DNA of 35,576 bases from Chitinophagaceae bacterium (GCA_009996675.1 JAACZQ010000050.1:1-35576), one strand, 5' to 3'. Positions 1 through 7,983 are shown, counted from the stretch's first letter. Numbers and translations: made by a program. The notes: generated by a model from the letters alone, not told the origin.

Positions 1-53
1 GGATGCCAGGGCTGCATTCTTTTTATTTAGATCTTTAAAAGGATATAAAACAA

Positions 54-82
54 AAAAGCTCCAGATACAATCTGGAGCTTTT
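54..82 (-). terminator. Original chromosomal terminator of the tRNA-Asp gene, now cut off from it
   Basis: A 13-bp perfect stem (54-66 with 70-82, loop ACA) is followed on the minus strand by TTTTTTG, which is the form of an intrinsic terminator. It directly abuts the left 19-bp att copy, the displaced 3' end of tRNA-Asp. The simple reading is that this hairpin ended the tRNA transcript before the element inserted. Bases 1-53 to its left hold nothing I can assign. Confidence 0.75.
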
Positions 83-101
83 GCGGACCGGACGGGACTC
101 G
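83..101. repeat. attL: left copy of the 19-bp att core
   Basis: GCGGACCGGACGGGACTCG is identical to 10062-10080. It equals the complement of the last 18 bases of tRNA-Asp (T-stem 3' half, acceptor 3' half, discriminator) plus one base. Identity ends sharply: CTCAAAA follows here but AACCCGC at the right copy. Because the chromosomal terminator adjoins this copy, it is probably the original tRNA 3' end displaced by integration. Confidence 0.9.
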
Positions 102-224
102 CTCAAAATTGTTATTTATTTGTTTTTCAATTATTTATGCAAGAATTATAGCTCTTTATTGAAACATTGTTGAATTGCCTATAAAACTTTTTATAATCGG
201 CTTTTTTAACAGAATTTATTTGCA

Positions 225-232
225 TATTTTTG
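225..232 (+). promoter_or_regulatory. Candidate -7 box for the ietAS operon
   Basis: TATTTTTG fits the Bacteroidota -7 consensus TAnnTTTG exactly. No good -33 TTG is seen at the usual distance. It lies 79 bases before the ietA start and is followed at once by a large inverted repeat (234-283), so transcription would begin within or just before that repeat. The AT-rich setting raises the chance of a random match. Confidence 0.4.
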
Positions 233-233
233 G

Positions 234-283
234 AAATAATTTCTTTTTTTCGGAAATTTATCCCCTCAAAAAAGAAATTATTT
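234..283 (+). promoter_or_regulatory. 16-bp perfect inverted repeat in the ietA leader
   Basis: Arms at 234-249 and 268-283 are perfectly complementary, with an 18-base loop. The structure begins two bases after the candidate -7 box and ends 28 bases before the ietA ATG. In RNA it would form an AT-rich hairpin at the very start of the leader; in DNA it is a dyad that could be an operator. The predicted HTH at the end of IetA is one possible ligand, but that is conjecture. Confidence 0.5.
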
Positions 284-311
284 TCGAAATATTTAAACTT
301 AGACCAAAATC

Positions 312-1478
312 ATGGAACATTTCAGCATTGTCCAAGCACTATGCCGTACAGCCTTAGCGAATCCTTCAAGTGCAATCATGCATCAAATTCAGAGATTAAA
401 GGATGCGTTGGAAAAAGAAGGTAATAAAAAAGAAGCCAAAATTTTAGATGGCCTTATGACATCAGTTAGTAAGTCTATTGAAATGGCACCAAGTAACATT
501 AGAAGATCATTTATATTAAGCGGGGAGGAACTTACCCCACGGACACCGATACCAGTTGATAAAGAATCATCAACACCATTAGCTGAGGTGATATTTGAAG
601 ATAACCTACCCTCAGCCCCCCCATTATTCAGCGATAATGTCAAATTTGCGATAGAATCAATTTTGAATGAATGGAGAAATTTTGAAAAATTATCAAAGAT
701 AAAAGCCGAGCCATCTCGTTCTTGTTTAATCTATGGGGCACCAGGTACTGGCAAAACGCATCTTGCTTTATGGATTGCAAAACAAATAAAAATTCCAGTA
801 GTATTAGCAAAATTAGATGGGTTAATGTCATCGTTTCTAGGGACTTCATCACGAAACATTGGCAACCTATTTTCATTCGCATCTAGGTATAAATGTATTT
901 TACTTCTAGATGAATTTGATGCTATTGCAAAGCTTCGAAATGATCCACAAGAAGTTGGTGAAATTAAGAGAGTTGTCAATACTCTTTTACAAAACCTAGA
1001 TGCACGCTCACAAACTGGATTTACAATTGGGATTACCAATCATGAAAGTTTACTTGACCCAGCGATATGGCGAAGATTTAATGTGCAAATTGAAATTCCT
1101 AAGCCTAGTATAGATGTGATTAATAAGTTACTACAAAAATTTTCACTTCCGATTGAATTTAATAAACCCCAGATTGAGTTTTTGACTTGGGTTATTGAAG
1201 GTGCAAGTGGAGCCGATATAGAATCATTAGTAAAATGGCTTAAAAAAGTCTATGCAATTGAAACAAACATGGACTTTGTAAATATTATCAGAAGGTTTGC
1301 TGTTTTGAATTCAGGGCGAATTAGTTCTGAGAAAAGAGGTTTATTAAATGGCCCCGATACTGAACTATTTTTATCTCTTCTTAGCGATATTAATTTTAAT
1401 TTTTCACAAAAAGATATTTCAGAATTAGCCGGTATTCCTCAATCAACATTAAGCAAACAATTGTCCAAAAACAAATGA
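312..1478 (+). CDS. ietA: IetA-like AAA+ ATPase of an anti-phage pair
   Basis: This is an AAA+ ATPase of 388 residues. Walker A is GAPGTGKT (142-149), Walker B is LLLDEFD (197-203), sensor 1 is TNH (242-244) and the arginine-finger region is WRRF (253-256). The C-terminal 25 or so residues look like a helix-turn-helix (sequence with DISELAGIPQSTLS). One base separates its stop from the start of a subtilisin-like protease gene. AAA ATPase plus subtilase is the architecture of IetAS, first described as a plasmid incompatibility-enhancing pair and later shown to act against phage. By family logic the ATPase would control or feed the protease. The start at 312 is preferred because ATGs upstream are in other frames. 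No Shine-Dalgarno is visible, which is normal for this phylum. Family assignment rests on architecture and motifs, not on an alignment. Confidence 0.82.
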   Translation: MEHFSIVQALCRTALANPSSAIMHQIQRLKDALEKEGNKKEAKILDGLMTSVSKSIEMAPSNIRRSFILSGEELTPRTPIPVDKESSTPLAEVIFEDNLPSAPPLFSDNVKFAIESILNEWRNFEKLSKIKAEPSRSCLIYGAPGTGKTHLALWIAKQIKIPVVLAKLDGLMSSFLGTSSRNIGNLFSFASRYKCILLLDEFDAIAKLRNDPQEVGEIKRVVNTLLQNLDARSQTGFTIGITNHESLLDPAIWRRFNVQIEIPKPSIDVINKLLQKFSLPIEFNKPQIEFLTWVIEGASGADIESLVKWLKKVYAIETNMDFVNIIRRFAVLNSGRISSEKRGLLNGPDTELFLSLLSDINFNFSQKDISELAGIPQSTLSKQLSKNK

Positions 1479-1479
1479 T

Positions 1480-3951
1480 ATGGCAAATAGTCCAATACAA
1501 ATAGTTTTAAACAGTAGTGATTTTATTGGTTTATGGCAAAGACCTCCTGGAGGGCAGAATAAAGATTTCTATGCTGGAGAAGATGAAGCATTTGTAGTCC
1601 ATAAAAAAGAGATACAAAATCAGCTTTTAGAGCTAAAAACTAACTTAAAGAAAAATCAGTTTTCAGAAATCTCATATGCGAAATTAATATTAAAACAATC
1701 AGCTTTAGCAAAATCACATAGACCTACAGGGTCACTTTTTAAAAAGGAGCTAGCACCTGTTGTTGGTGCAGGCGATTTGGGCGAATTATTTGTAGAATTA
1801 AAACCTAGCAGCATAGACGCCATTTACTCCAAAATAAACACAGCTGAAGAAGTAACACGGTATAAAACAAATAAAGAAGGAAAAACTTTACCAAACCCAA
1901 GTATTGTTAGAAGTGAGCTAGGCGCAATAGAAGAAATCCGACTTTATGATATAGTTGATAAGAGAAAATTTTCAATTGTAGATGGCCTTGAATGGATTTC
2001 AAATCCTCAGACTGGAGGTGCATATATTATTGAACTATTTGAATCAGTACCTCCACGCCAAGAATGGGACAATCTTACAAAAGAGAAATTGAAACTATTT
2101 CAAACCTTTATTGATGGATTACTATCAATAGGCAAAAATATACAAGGTTCTAACTTACTAGCTTTTGATATCGGCTCATCTACTATTGGAATAAGATTAC
2201 AACAGAGTTCAGAAACTTCAAAAGTTCAATTATCTATTTCTAAATCAGCTGTAAAACGCAAATCTGATATTATTAGAATAAACCAAGATATCAATAGTCA
2301 TACAAAATTGATCAATTTCCTAGATAAACACCCTTTAGTAAAGAAAATTAATTTACCCCCAATAATAAAACGAAGCAGTTCTGTTTATGGTAAAATAAAA
2401 GACAAATATCAACTTCCAAAACCTGTTAGCAATAAGACATATCCTAAAATGGCGATTGTTGATGGTGGAGTATCTACAATATTTAATGACTGGATAATAG
2501 AAAGATGGGGCTTACTCAGTCCAGACGATAAAGATGAAGCTCATGGAACTTTTATTGCCGGTTTAGCTATCTCAGGGTCAACTTTAAATGGCAGTGAAAT
2601 TTGTAAGGAATTAGACGGATGTGAAATAATAGATTTAGACATTCTTCCTAAAGAAGCTTTTTTCGGAAATTATTTTGTAAAACCTTTAGAGTTTTTTAAA
2701 GAATTAGAAATTGCTGTAAAAGAGTTGAAGGAAAGGACTGGTGTTCGAATATTTAATTTTAGTTTAAATATAACTGAACATGTTTCTAGTTCTGGGTATA
2801 GTGTCGCAGCTAAAACTCTAGATAAAATTGCTGAAGAAAACGATATTATCTTCGTTATATCAGTTGGAAATACCGAACAACAAGATATTCGTAAAGAATG
2901 GCCTAATGATCCTAGCGAGGCCTTAAGTATACTTGCCGCATCTCGAAATGATACTATTAAAGTTCCTTCTGAAAGTTGCAGGAATTTAAGTATAGCATCA
3001 GTAAATCCACCAAATTTGAAGGGCATAGTTCCTTTTGCGCCTTCCAATTATACTTGCCGAGGTCCTGGAATCAGAATTGGCCTTAAGCCGGATTTAGCTC
3101 ATGTTGGAGGATCCGGCACTAAAGTATCAGGTCTTGGACATGGGCTTTATTCAATTGATCAAGCTGGAAATATCATCGATGGATGTGGAACAAGTTATTC
3201 CACTCCTAACGTAGCAAAATCTTTAGCTTGTATTGACCATTTAATAGAGGGTCATTTATCTCGTGAAACATTAATGGGTCTTATTGTGCATAATGCCATG
3301 ATCCCAGATGTTTTAAAGGATAAGAAATTACAAGATGTAGCTAAGCATTTAGTCGGTTTTGGAATACCTAGTAGTTCTCAAGAAATAATTGAAGGCAATG
3401 ACCATAGTATTACTCTGGTATTTGCAAATCGTATTTACGCAAATAAAAAAATGAGCTTTAATTTCACTTGGCCTGCATCATTAGTGGTTGCTGGCAAATG
3501 TAAAGGACATGCAAAATTGACAATTGTAAGTACTCCCCCACTCGATTATAAATATGGAGCTGAATTTGTAAGAGTAAATATCGAAGGTCATTTAAGACAA
3601 GAGCAAGAAGATGGTCATTATATAGGCAGGCTAAATAACACATCTCTAAGCAGTAATCATATGTATGAAAAAAATCAGATTGAACACTCGTACAAATGGA
3701 GTACTATAAAAGTTTTTGAAAAAAATTTTAAAGGAGTAGGTCCAAGTACAAACTGGCGTCTTGAGGTTGAATATTTAGCAAGAGATGGTCAATTAATACC
3801 TTCAAATGGAATACCTTTTACCGTACTTTTAACAATTTCAGATCCAAAAGGTAAAGAACCGGTTTTTAAAGATATGCATCAATCATTACAAGCCCTAGGA
3901 GTAAAAATTGTTGATATAAAAAATGCAGCTCGAATACTTCAAAGGATTTAA
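1480..3951 (+). CDS. ietS: IetS-like subtilisin (S8) protease of an anti-phage pair
   Basis: This 823-residue protein has the full subtilase set in order: Asp328 in AIVDGG, His355 in AHGTFIAG, oxyanion Asn464 in SVGN and Ser572 in CGTSYSTP. About 320 residues precede the catalytic domain and about 230 follow it, the latter rich in predicted beta strands. There is no signal peptide, so the protease should act in the cytoplasm, unlike ordinary secreted subtilases. It starts one base after the ietA stop and is probably translationally coupled. The large N- and C-terminal regions presumably hold target recognition and ATPase contact, which is inferred. All catalytic residues are present, so nothing suggests decay. 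What triggers it and what it cuts cannot be read from the sequence. Confidence 0.85.
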   Translation: MANSPIQIVLNSSDFIGLWQRPPGGQNKDFYAGEDEAFVVHKKEIQNQLLELKTNLKKNQFSEISYAKLILKQSALAKSHRPTGSLFKKELAPVVGAGDLGELFVELKPSSIDAIYSKINTAEEVTRYKTNKEGKTLPNPSIVRSELGAIEEIRLYDIVDKRKFSIVDGLEWISNPQTGGAYIIELFESVPPRQEWDNLTKEKLKLFQTFIDGLLSIGKNIQGSNLLAFDIGSSTIGIRLQQSSETSKVQLSISKSAVKRKSDIIRINQDINSHTKLINFLDKHPLVKKINLPPIIKRSSSVYGKIKDKYQLPKPVSNKTYPKMAIVDGGVSTIFNDWIIERWGLLSPDDKDEAHGTFIAGLAISGSTLNGSEICKELDGCEIIDLDILPKEAFFGNYFVKPLEFFKELEIAVKELKERTGVRIFNFSLNITEHVSSSGYSVAAKTLDKIAEENDIIFVISVGNTEQQDIRKEWPNDPSEALSILAASRNDTIKVPSESCRNLSIASVNPPNLKGIVPFAPSNYTCRGPGIRIGLKPDLAHVGGSGTKVSGLGHGLYSIDQAGNIIDGCGTSYSTPNVAKSLACIDHLIEGHLSRETLMGLIVHNAMIPDVLKDKKLQDVAKHLVGFGIPSSSQEIIEGNDHSITLVFANRIYANKKMSFNFTWPASLVVAGKCKGHAKLTIVSTPPLDYKYGAEFVRVNIEGHLRQEQEDGHYIGRLNNTSLSSNHMYEKNQIEHSYKWSTIKVFEKNFKGVGPSTNWRLEVEYLARDGQLIPSNGIPFTVLLTISDPKGKEPVFKDMHQSLQALGVKIVDIKNAARILQRI

Positions 3952-4046
3952 TGATAAATTTTACTCGAAACAGCTAATTGCAATCTGCTCTAAACAATTG
4001 TTTATCAATAACCTATGAATTTCGCCACCAATTTTGTATTATAAAA

Positions 4047-4054
4047 TAAATTTG
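4047..4054 (+). promoter_or_regulatory. -7 box ahead of the small ORF/dGTPase pair
   Basis: TAAATTTG is an exact TAnnTTTG match, 12 bases before the ATG at 4067, which implies a leader of only a few bases. No convincing -33 element is seen. It gives the downstream pair its own promoter, separate from ietAS. Confidence 0.5.
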
Positions 4055-4066
4055 TAACTTTAAATC

Positions 4067-4264
4067 ATGAAAGATACATCTATATATCAATCAAACGTTA
4101 TTATAGATTCGCCCGAACATCAGGCCTTACATAAGGCTGAACAAGAAGCTTATATTCCTAAAGAATTAGAGTTTTTAATTATAAAAAGTTCAGCTATCAA
4201 GAAATCTGAGGACTCCCCCTCAACTCAGATACCTAATGTTGAAATCCCAGAGTCAAATAGATAA
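4067..4264 (+). CDS. 65-residue hypothetical protein preceding the dGTPase
   Basis: I do not recognise this small protein. It is hydrophilic, with an acidic/basic mix and a Ser/Pro-rich C-terminal third, and has no signal peptide or membrane segment. The middle (about 17-40) may be helical. A consensus -7 box lies 12 bases before its ATG, and its stop is 15 bases before the dGTPase start, so the two should be co-transcribed. The placement would fit a partner, inhibitor or sensor of the dGTPase, or merely a leader ORF. Being a real gene is supported by the promoter and spacing only. Confidence 0.55.
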   Translation: MKDTSIYQSNVIIDSPEHQALHKAEQEAYIPKELEFLIIKSSAIKKSEDSPSTQIPNVEIPESNR

Positions 4265-4279
4265 TACTTCCAATAATCC

Positions 4280-5752
4280 ATGTCTTTATATCAAGAGACC
4301 GATAGGCAAAGAATAATCGAATCTGAAGAAACCTACGAAGAACCGTTCAGGACTGAATTTTGGAAGGATTATGCTAGGTTAATTCATTGCCCCGCTTTTA
4401 GACGTTTACAGGGTAAAACTCAGTTGTATCCATCATTAGAGAATGATTATTTTAGGACACGTCTAACACACTCAAAAGAAGTTTCTCAAATTGCAAAAAC
4501 AATTGCCAGAAAGCTAAATTATGAACAAAATCTAGATATAGATACTGATCTAGTTGAATTCGCTTCTTTAGCTCATGACATAGGACATCCACCTTTTGGT
4601 CATCAAGGGGAAGAGGCTCTGGATGAATGTATGCTTAAATATGGAGGATTTGAGGGAAATGCACAAACATTAAGAGTACTAACTCGAATTGAAAAAAAAA
4701 TAGCAACTGTAAACACCTTTGATACTACATCGAAAAAAGATTTGAGAGTTGGATTAAATCTTACATATAGAAGCATTGCTTCGATTTTAAAATATGATTC
4801 AATAATTCCAGAGAACGAAACAGAAAGATATAAACTAGCCGAACAAAAAAACGAAAAAAAACCCTATCCAGTAAAAGGATATAATAAATCTGAAGCAGAC
4901 ATTGTTGAAGCAGTAAAAGAAAAAGTATTAAATGGGTATAAACTCAAGTCAACACCAAATAAACTTACTGGTATAATTGAATTGGAAAAGTTTAAAACCA
5001 TTGAGTGTCAGATAATGGATATTTCTGACGACATCGCATATTCTACTTATGATTTAGACGATACTTTGAAAGCTAACTTTTGTCACCCTTTTGACATTGT
5101 TTTTCCAAATGAAGAAATAGTAAATAAGATTAGCAAAAAGGTATCCAGAATTTTTAATAGAACAATTACTCTGGATGAAGTGAAAGATATTCTTTATAAA
5201 ATTTTCACTGATGTATTTTATAAAGTACCTGATAATTTACGTAATAAAATTGATTCAAGTAATATTGATGGTTTTATAAGGTACGCAATGGATGTTTCAT
5301 ATAGAGCTAGCCAAGATCTTGCGCAAGATGGATTATTAAGAAATGGGTTCGCTTCAAAACTCATTAAAAAATATATATCATCCATTGAATATATTCCTCA
5401 TGAATATCCGCCATTATCCACAGTAAAAATAAAGGATGACATTCGGCTTGAAGTAGAAGTACTGAAAACATTTAATTACGAAGTAAATATCCAGTCTCCT
5501 AGATTGAAAATTCCTGCATTTCGTGGAAAACAAATTGTTAGAGAAATATTCGATATATTGACTGATGATGAACAACAGGGCTATATGTTAATGCCAAATG
5601 ACTTTAGGGATTTATATTTAAATAGCCCATCAGATGATTTAAAATATAGAACTGTATGTGATTTTATTGCAGGTATGACAGACAAATATTGTATAGAGTT
5701 CTACACGAGATTAACTTCCGAAAATGCAGAAACCTTTTTCAAGCCAATTTAA
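4280..5752 (+). CDS. HD-domain dGTP triphosphohydrolase-like protein, probable anti-phage nucleotide depletion enzyme
   Basis: This 490-residue protein has the metal-binding HD signature of Dgt-type enzymes: His64 in RLTHS, His99-Asp100 in AHDIGHPPFGH, and Asp250/Asp251 in ISDDIAYS. The N-terminal stretch with YARLIHCPAFRRLQGKTQ is also typical of dGTPases. Length is close to E. coli Dgt (about 505). The reaction is hydrolysis of dGTP (or other dNTPs) to the deoxynucleoside and triphosphate. Related enzymes protect bacteria from phage by draining dNTP pools, and the position next to IetAS in a mobile element favours that role over housekeeping. All metal ligands are present. The 65-residue ORF is the only obvious partner. 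Exact substrate preference cannot be told. Confidence 0.85.
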   Translation: MSLYQETDRQRIIESEETYEEPFRTEFWKDYARLIHCPAFRRLQGKTQLYPSLENDYFRTRLTHSKEVSQIAKTIARKLNYEQNLDIDTDLVEFASLAHDIGHPPFGHQGEEALDECMLKYGGFEGNAQTLRVLTRIEKKIATVNTFDTTSKKDLRVGLNLTYRSIASILKYDSIIPENETERYKLAEQKNEKKPYPVKGYNKSEADIVEAVKEKVLNGYKLKSTPNKLTGIIELEKFKTIECQIMDISDDIAYSTYDLDDTLKANFCHPFDIVFPNEEIVNKISKKVSRIFNRTITLDEVKDILYKIFTDVFYKVPDNLRNKIDSSNIDGFIRYAMDVSYRASQDLAQDGLLRNGFASKLIKKYISSIEYIPHEYPPLSTVKIKDDIRLEVEVLKTFNYEVNIQSPRLKIPAFRGKQIVREIFDILTDDEQQGYMLMPNDFRDLYLNSPSDDLKYRTVCDFIAGMTDKYCIEFYTRLTSENAETFFKPI

Positions 5753-5844
5753 TCCGTCTTCCTTTATTATATTGATTTAAATTGATTCATTTTACTTCGC
5801 TATTTAAATTCTTTTTTTTCTAATCCCATAAAAATATAGCTTTC

Positions 5845-5861
5845 GTATATTAAACATATAC
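5845..5861. promoter_or_regulatory. Small dyad upstream of the 69-residue ORF
   Basis: GTATAT and ATATAC (5845-5850, 5856-5861) form a 6-bp inverted repeat ending three bases before the ATG at 5865. A near-consensus -7 box, TAGCTTTC (5837-5844), directly precedes it. This may be a promoter with an overlapping operator, but the sequence is AT-rich and the match could be chance. Confidence 0.3.
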
Positions 5862-5864
5862 AGT

Positions 5865-6074
5865 ATGCGAAATACTACCAAACTGAAAATAATTCTAGAA
5901 GATTACAATGTCGACTTTTCAATGAATGGTGGAGAGTATATAACATTAACTCTTTATGATAAAGAGACCGGTGATCTTGAAGAATTCGAAAATAAAAGCT
6001 ATACCAGCTTAATTACTTCTGCATACTCATTTGCTAAGAAAATGAAGAAAACTAATGCAGTATATGAAGACTAA
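5865..6074 (+). CDS. Hypothetical protein, 69 residues
   Basis: Not recognised. The protein alternates hydrophobic and charged residues in a way that suggests a few beta strands (about 5-55) followed by a basic helix (about 50-62). There is no signal peptide or membrane segment. A near-consensus -7 box lies just upstream. Its stop codon overlaps by three bases the stop of the convergent small gene on the other strand, a tight packing that supports both being genes. It sits between the defence cargo and the element's HTH/ATPase block. Function is unknown. Confidence 0.5.
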   Translation: MRNTTKLKIILEDYNVDFSMNGGEYITLTLYDKETGDLEEFENKSYTSLITSAYSFAKKMKKTNAVYED

Positions 6075-6358
6075 CTCTTAGTGCCATACTTAGTAATATA
6101 TTCATTCAGCTTTTTGGGAATTTCTTCTTGTATAAACTGATTAGCTAGGGCTCCCTTGATCAATCTCCAATCTATCCGCTTTTTGTGTAAGCCTTTACTT
6201 TTTAATAGGGGACGATTATTTCTAAAAATAATTTTTTTGTTCCTTGCCTGAACCTCAAAAAATTCGAACAAGGCAGTTTCATGCACTTTCCGAACCCTCA
6301 ATTTTATTAGGCCTGAGATGTATTTAACCTGGATCATGAAGGTGGTACCAATGATCAT
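6071..6358 (-). CDS. Basic hypothetical protein, 95 residues
   Basis: Not recognised. The reading frame is open back to 6463, giving 130 residues, but I prefer the ATG at 6358. The extra N-terminal part would overlap the start of the divergent HTH gene and would read through a perfect dyad (6357-6387) that looks like a control site. The protein is rich in Lys/Arg (segments near IKLRVRKV, KGLHKKRIDWR), so nucleic-acid binding is possible. It is divergent from the HTH/ATPase block and convergent with the 69-residue ORF. It may be an element regulator, which is inference only. Confidence 0.5.
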   Translation of the reverse strand: MIIGTTFMIQVKYISGLIKLRVRKVHETALFEFFEVQARNKKIIFRNNRPLLKSKGLHKKRIDWRLIKGALANQFIQEEIPKKLNEYITKYGTKS

Positions 6359-6387
6359 ATTTATGCTAAATATTTTAGCATAAATAT
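6357..6387. promoter_or_regulatory. 14-bp perfect dyad between divergent genes, probable operator
   Basis: Arms at 6357-6370 and 6374-6387 are perfectly complementary around a TAT centre. The dyad overlaps the preferred start codon of the minus-strand gene (6356-6358) and lies 67 bases before the HTH gene on the plus strand. That is the place for a repressor or excisionase-type site controlling both directions. It could also form an RNA hairpin over the start codon of the minus gene. Confidence 0.6.
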
Positions 6388-6454
6388 AGGGTGAAATTCT
6401 CCCCCATTTTTTAAAATCTGATTTGATGCTCTTTTTGGGTTCAAATAAGAAAAG

Positions 6455-6748
6455 ATGAAACAAGCACTCCTATTAGTACCTGAAGAGCTATTAAACTCTA
6501 TCAATGAGAAACAGGACAAAATTCTGAAGCTCCTGGAGAATTCAAGTTCTGATCCAATTACCGACTATATAACTGAAAAAGAAGCTATGGAAATTTTTAA
6601 AAGAAAATCAACCTGGTTCTGGCAAATGAGAAAAAACAAGGTTCTCCCATTCAGCAAGATTGGCAAAGCCATTTATTACTCAATTACAGATATTAAAAAT
6701 CTCCTCGAAAAATCAAAACAAAAAAATTCATTCACAACTAAAATTTAG
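6455..6748 (+). CDS. Excisionase/MerR-like helix-turn-helix protein
   Basis: This 97-residue protein has a charged helical N-terminus (about 1-30) and then a winged-helix domain of the HTH_17/excisionase type (about 37-88): ITEKEAMEIF, STWFWQMRKNKVLPFSKIG and a YY-S-TDIKNLL ending. Such small proteins are a standard part of Bacteroidota integrative elements, acting in excision or gene control. The RepA-like ATPase starts four bases after its stop, so the two form an operon. A perfect dyad upstream (6357-6387) is a candidate binding site. The family call is by pattern; the role in excision is inferred. Confidence 0.75.
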   Translation: MKQALLLVPEELLNSINEKQDKILKLLENSSSDPITDYITEKEAMEIFKRKSTWFWQMRKNKVLPFSKIGKAIYYSITDIKNLLEKSKQKNSFTTKI

Positions 6749-6752
6749 TCTT

Positions 6753-7787
6753 ATGCCTAAAGAAGCTATTAACCTAGATTTATTACTATGTAAGATCATA
6801 AAAGGGAACATAATAATGGATAAGCCATTATTAAAATACTTTGATGAGACCCAACAAATGTTCTCGGTATTTCAAGATTCTGGATTAAATATTTTACTTG
6901 GAAACGAAGGGCACGGAAAGACGAAATTCCTAACACAGTGTATTTATCGTTTTCTTGATCTTCTTAAAGAAGGAGATCCGCGCTTTAAAGATTGGAAAGT
7001 CTTATATATTGATACTGAACGACCAGAATCACAGTATGCATATTCAATTAAACATATTGTAGATAAGGCTCAATATTCCCCAGATGAAATATTCAAAAAA
7101 TTAGAATTTCTTTCAGTCATGGACCTTTCACATATTCAGATGAAAGAGGCTTTACATGAGCACATAGAAAAGAATCCAGATCAAAAATATTTAATAATTA
7201 TCGATCATATTTTGCCTTTTGTTTTTGATATGAATAATATAGCAGAGGCATCTGAGATTGATCTTCTTTTAAAGAGATTAATCTCAGACGGTCATTTGAT
7301 AATTGCAAGTATTCATAAACCAAGTAGCGGTTATTTAAAAGGACTTGGTCATTTAGGTAGTTCATTACAAAGACTAGCATCCTTTATTTTAGAGATTACA
7401 AATAATTTAGAGGGTAATGGATTTTGTATTAAACAAATTAAATCCAGAATTTCTGCTAGGACTAATAATATACTCTTATTACCAAAAGATGAATTTGGTT
7501 ATATAGACACTGATTCAAAACCAGTTATTTCTCTAGCTCCAATAAAGAGTGAAAAGGAAGATAAATCAGACTTGGCAAAGGATATACTCAGAGAGTTTGT
7601 CGATAAAGGACTTACAACAAAAAAACAATTATTTGACATAATTCGTAAGCGGAATGATTGGACAGAAAAATCATCCGGAGTTTATAAGTTTTATGATGAT
7701 TTTCTAAAGAAGTTTATATCATTTGAAGACAATGATTCGACATTAACTGATGAGGGCAAAAAAATGATTGACAATGAGCTCTTATAA
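6753..7787 (+). CDS. RepA-like RecA-fold ATPase (AAA_25 type)
   Basis: About 344 residues from the ATG at 6753. The frame is open further upstream to 6660, but that part overlaps the HTH gene; an in-frame ATG at 6816 is an alternative start. Walker A is GNEGHGKT (50-57), a beta-strand motif with YIDTE follows, and Walker B is YLIIIDHI. This layout is that of the hexameric RepA/DnaB-like helicase family found in plasmids and integrative elements. The C-terminal about 100 residues look like a winged-helix segment. It probably works in replication of the excised element or on its transfer intermediates. No primase or initiator gene accompanies it, so it would need host partners. Confidence 0.7.
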   Translation: MPKEAINLDLLLCKIIKGNIIMDKPLLKYFDETQQMFSVFQDSGLNILLGNEGHGKTKFLTQCIYRFLDLLKEGDPRFKDWKVLYIDTERPESQYAYSIKHIVDKAQYSPDEIFKKLEFLSVMDLSHIQMKEALHEHIEKNPDQKYLIIIDHILPFVFDMNNIAEASEIDLLLKRLISDGHLIIASIHKPSSGYLKGLGHLGSSLQRLASFILEITNNLEGNGFCIKQIKSRISARTNNILLLPKDEFGYIDTDSKPVISLAPIKSEKEDKSDLAKDILREFVDKGLTTKKQLFDIIRKRNDWTEKSSGVYKFYDDFLKKFISFEDNDSTLTDEGKKMIDNELL

Positions 7788-7983
7788 CCTATATACTTGT
7801 ATTGTCTTCTTCCCATCTGAAATGAAAAGAAGACCAAGAAAATATCGAAATGTAAATAATTTATTGAGGTTTGAACAATTTGTCGAAAAAGATCATGCAT
7901 TATACTTCAATATCTATTCTAAAAAGACAAATGAATTTCTTCGTAGAGTGTATATAAATAAGAAAGCCGGTCAAGCCGGCTAG
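7774..7983 (+). CDS. Small basic hypothetical protein, 69 residues
   Basis: Not recognised. The ATG at 7774 overlaps the last 14 bases of the ATPase gene; a TTG two codons earlier is an alternative. The protein is rich in Arg/Lys (MKRRPRKYRNV, RRVYINKKAG) and could bind nucleic acid. Overlap with the gene before it suggests translational coupling. Its last codons sit in a small GC-rich hairpin (AGCCGG/CCGGCT) that, with a T-rich tract after it, could end the transcript. Being a real gene is plausible but unproven. Confidence 0.45.
   Translation: MSSYNLYTCIVFFPSEMKRRPRKYRNVNNLLRFEQFVEKDHALYFNIYSKKTNEFLRRVYINKKAGQAG

Noticed and set aside
175..424. Two short frames ahead of ietA
   Set aside because: They lie in the AT-rich leader and inverted repeat and overlap ietA in other frames; no supporting feature.
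6359..6463. Longer 130-residue form of the minus-strand small gene
   Set aside because: The extra part runs through a perfect dyad and overlaps the divergent HTH gene start; the internal ATG at 6358 is simpler. Not fully excluded.
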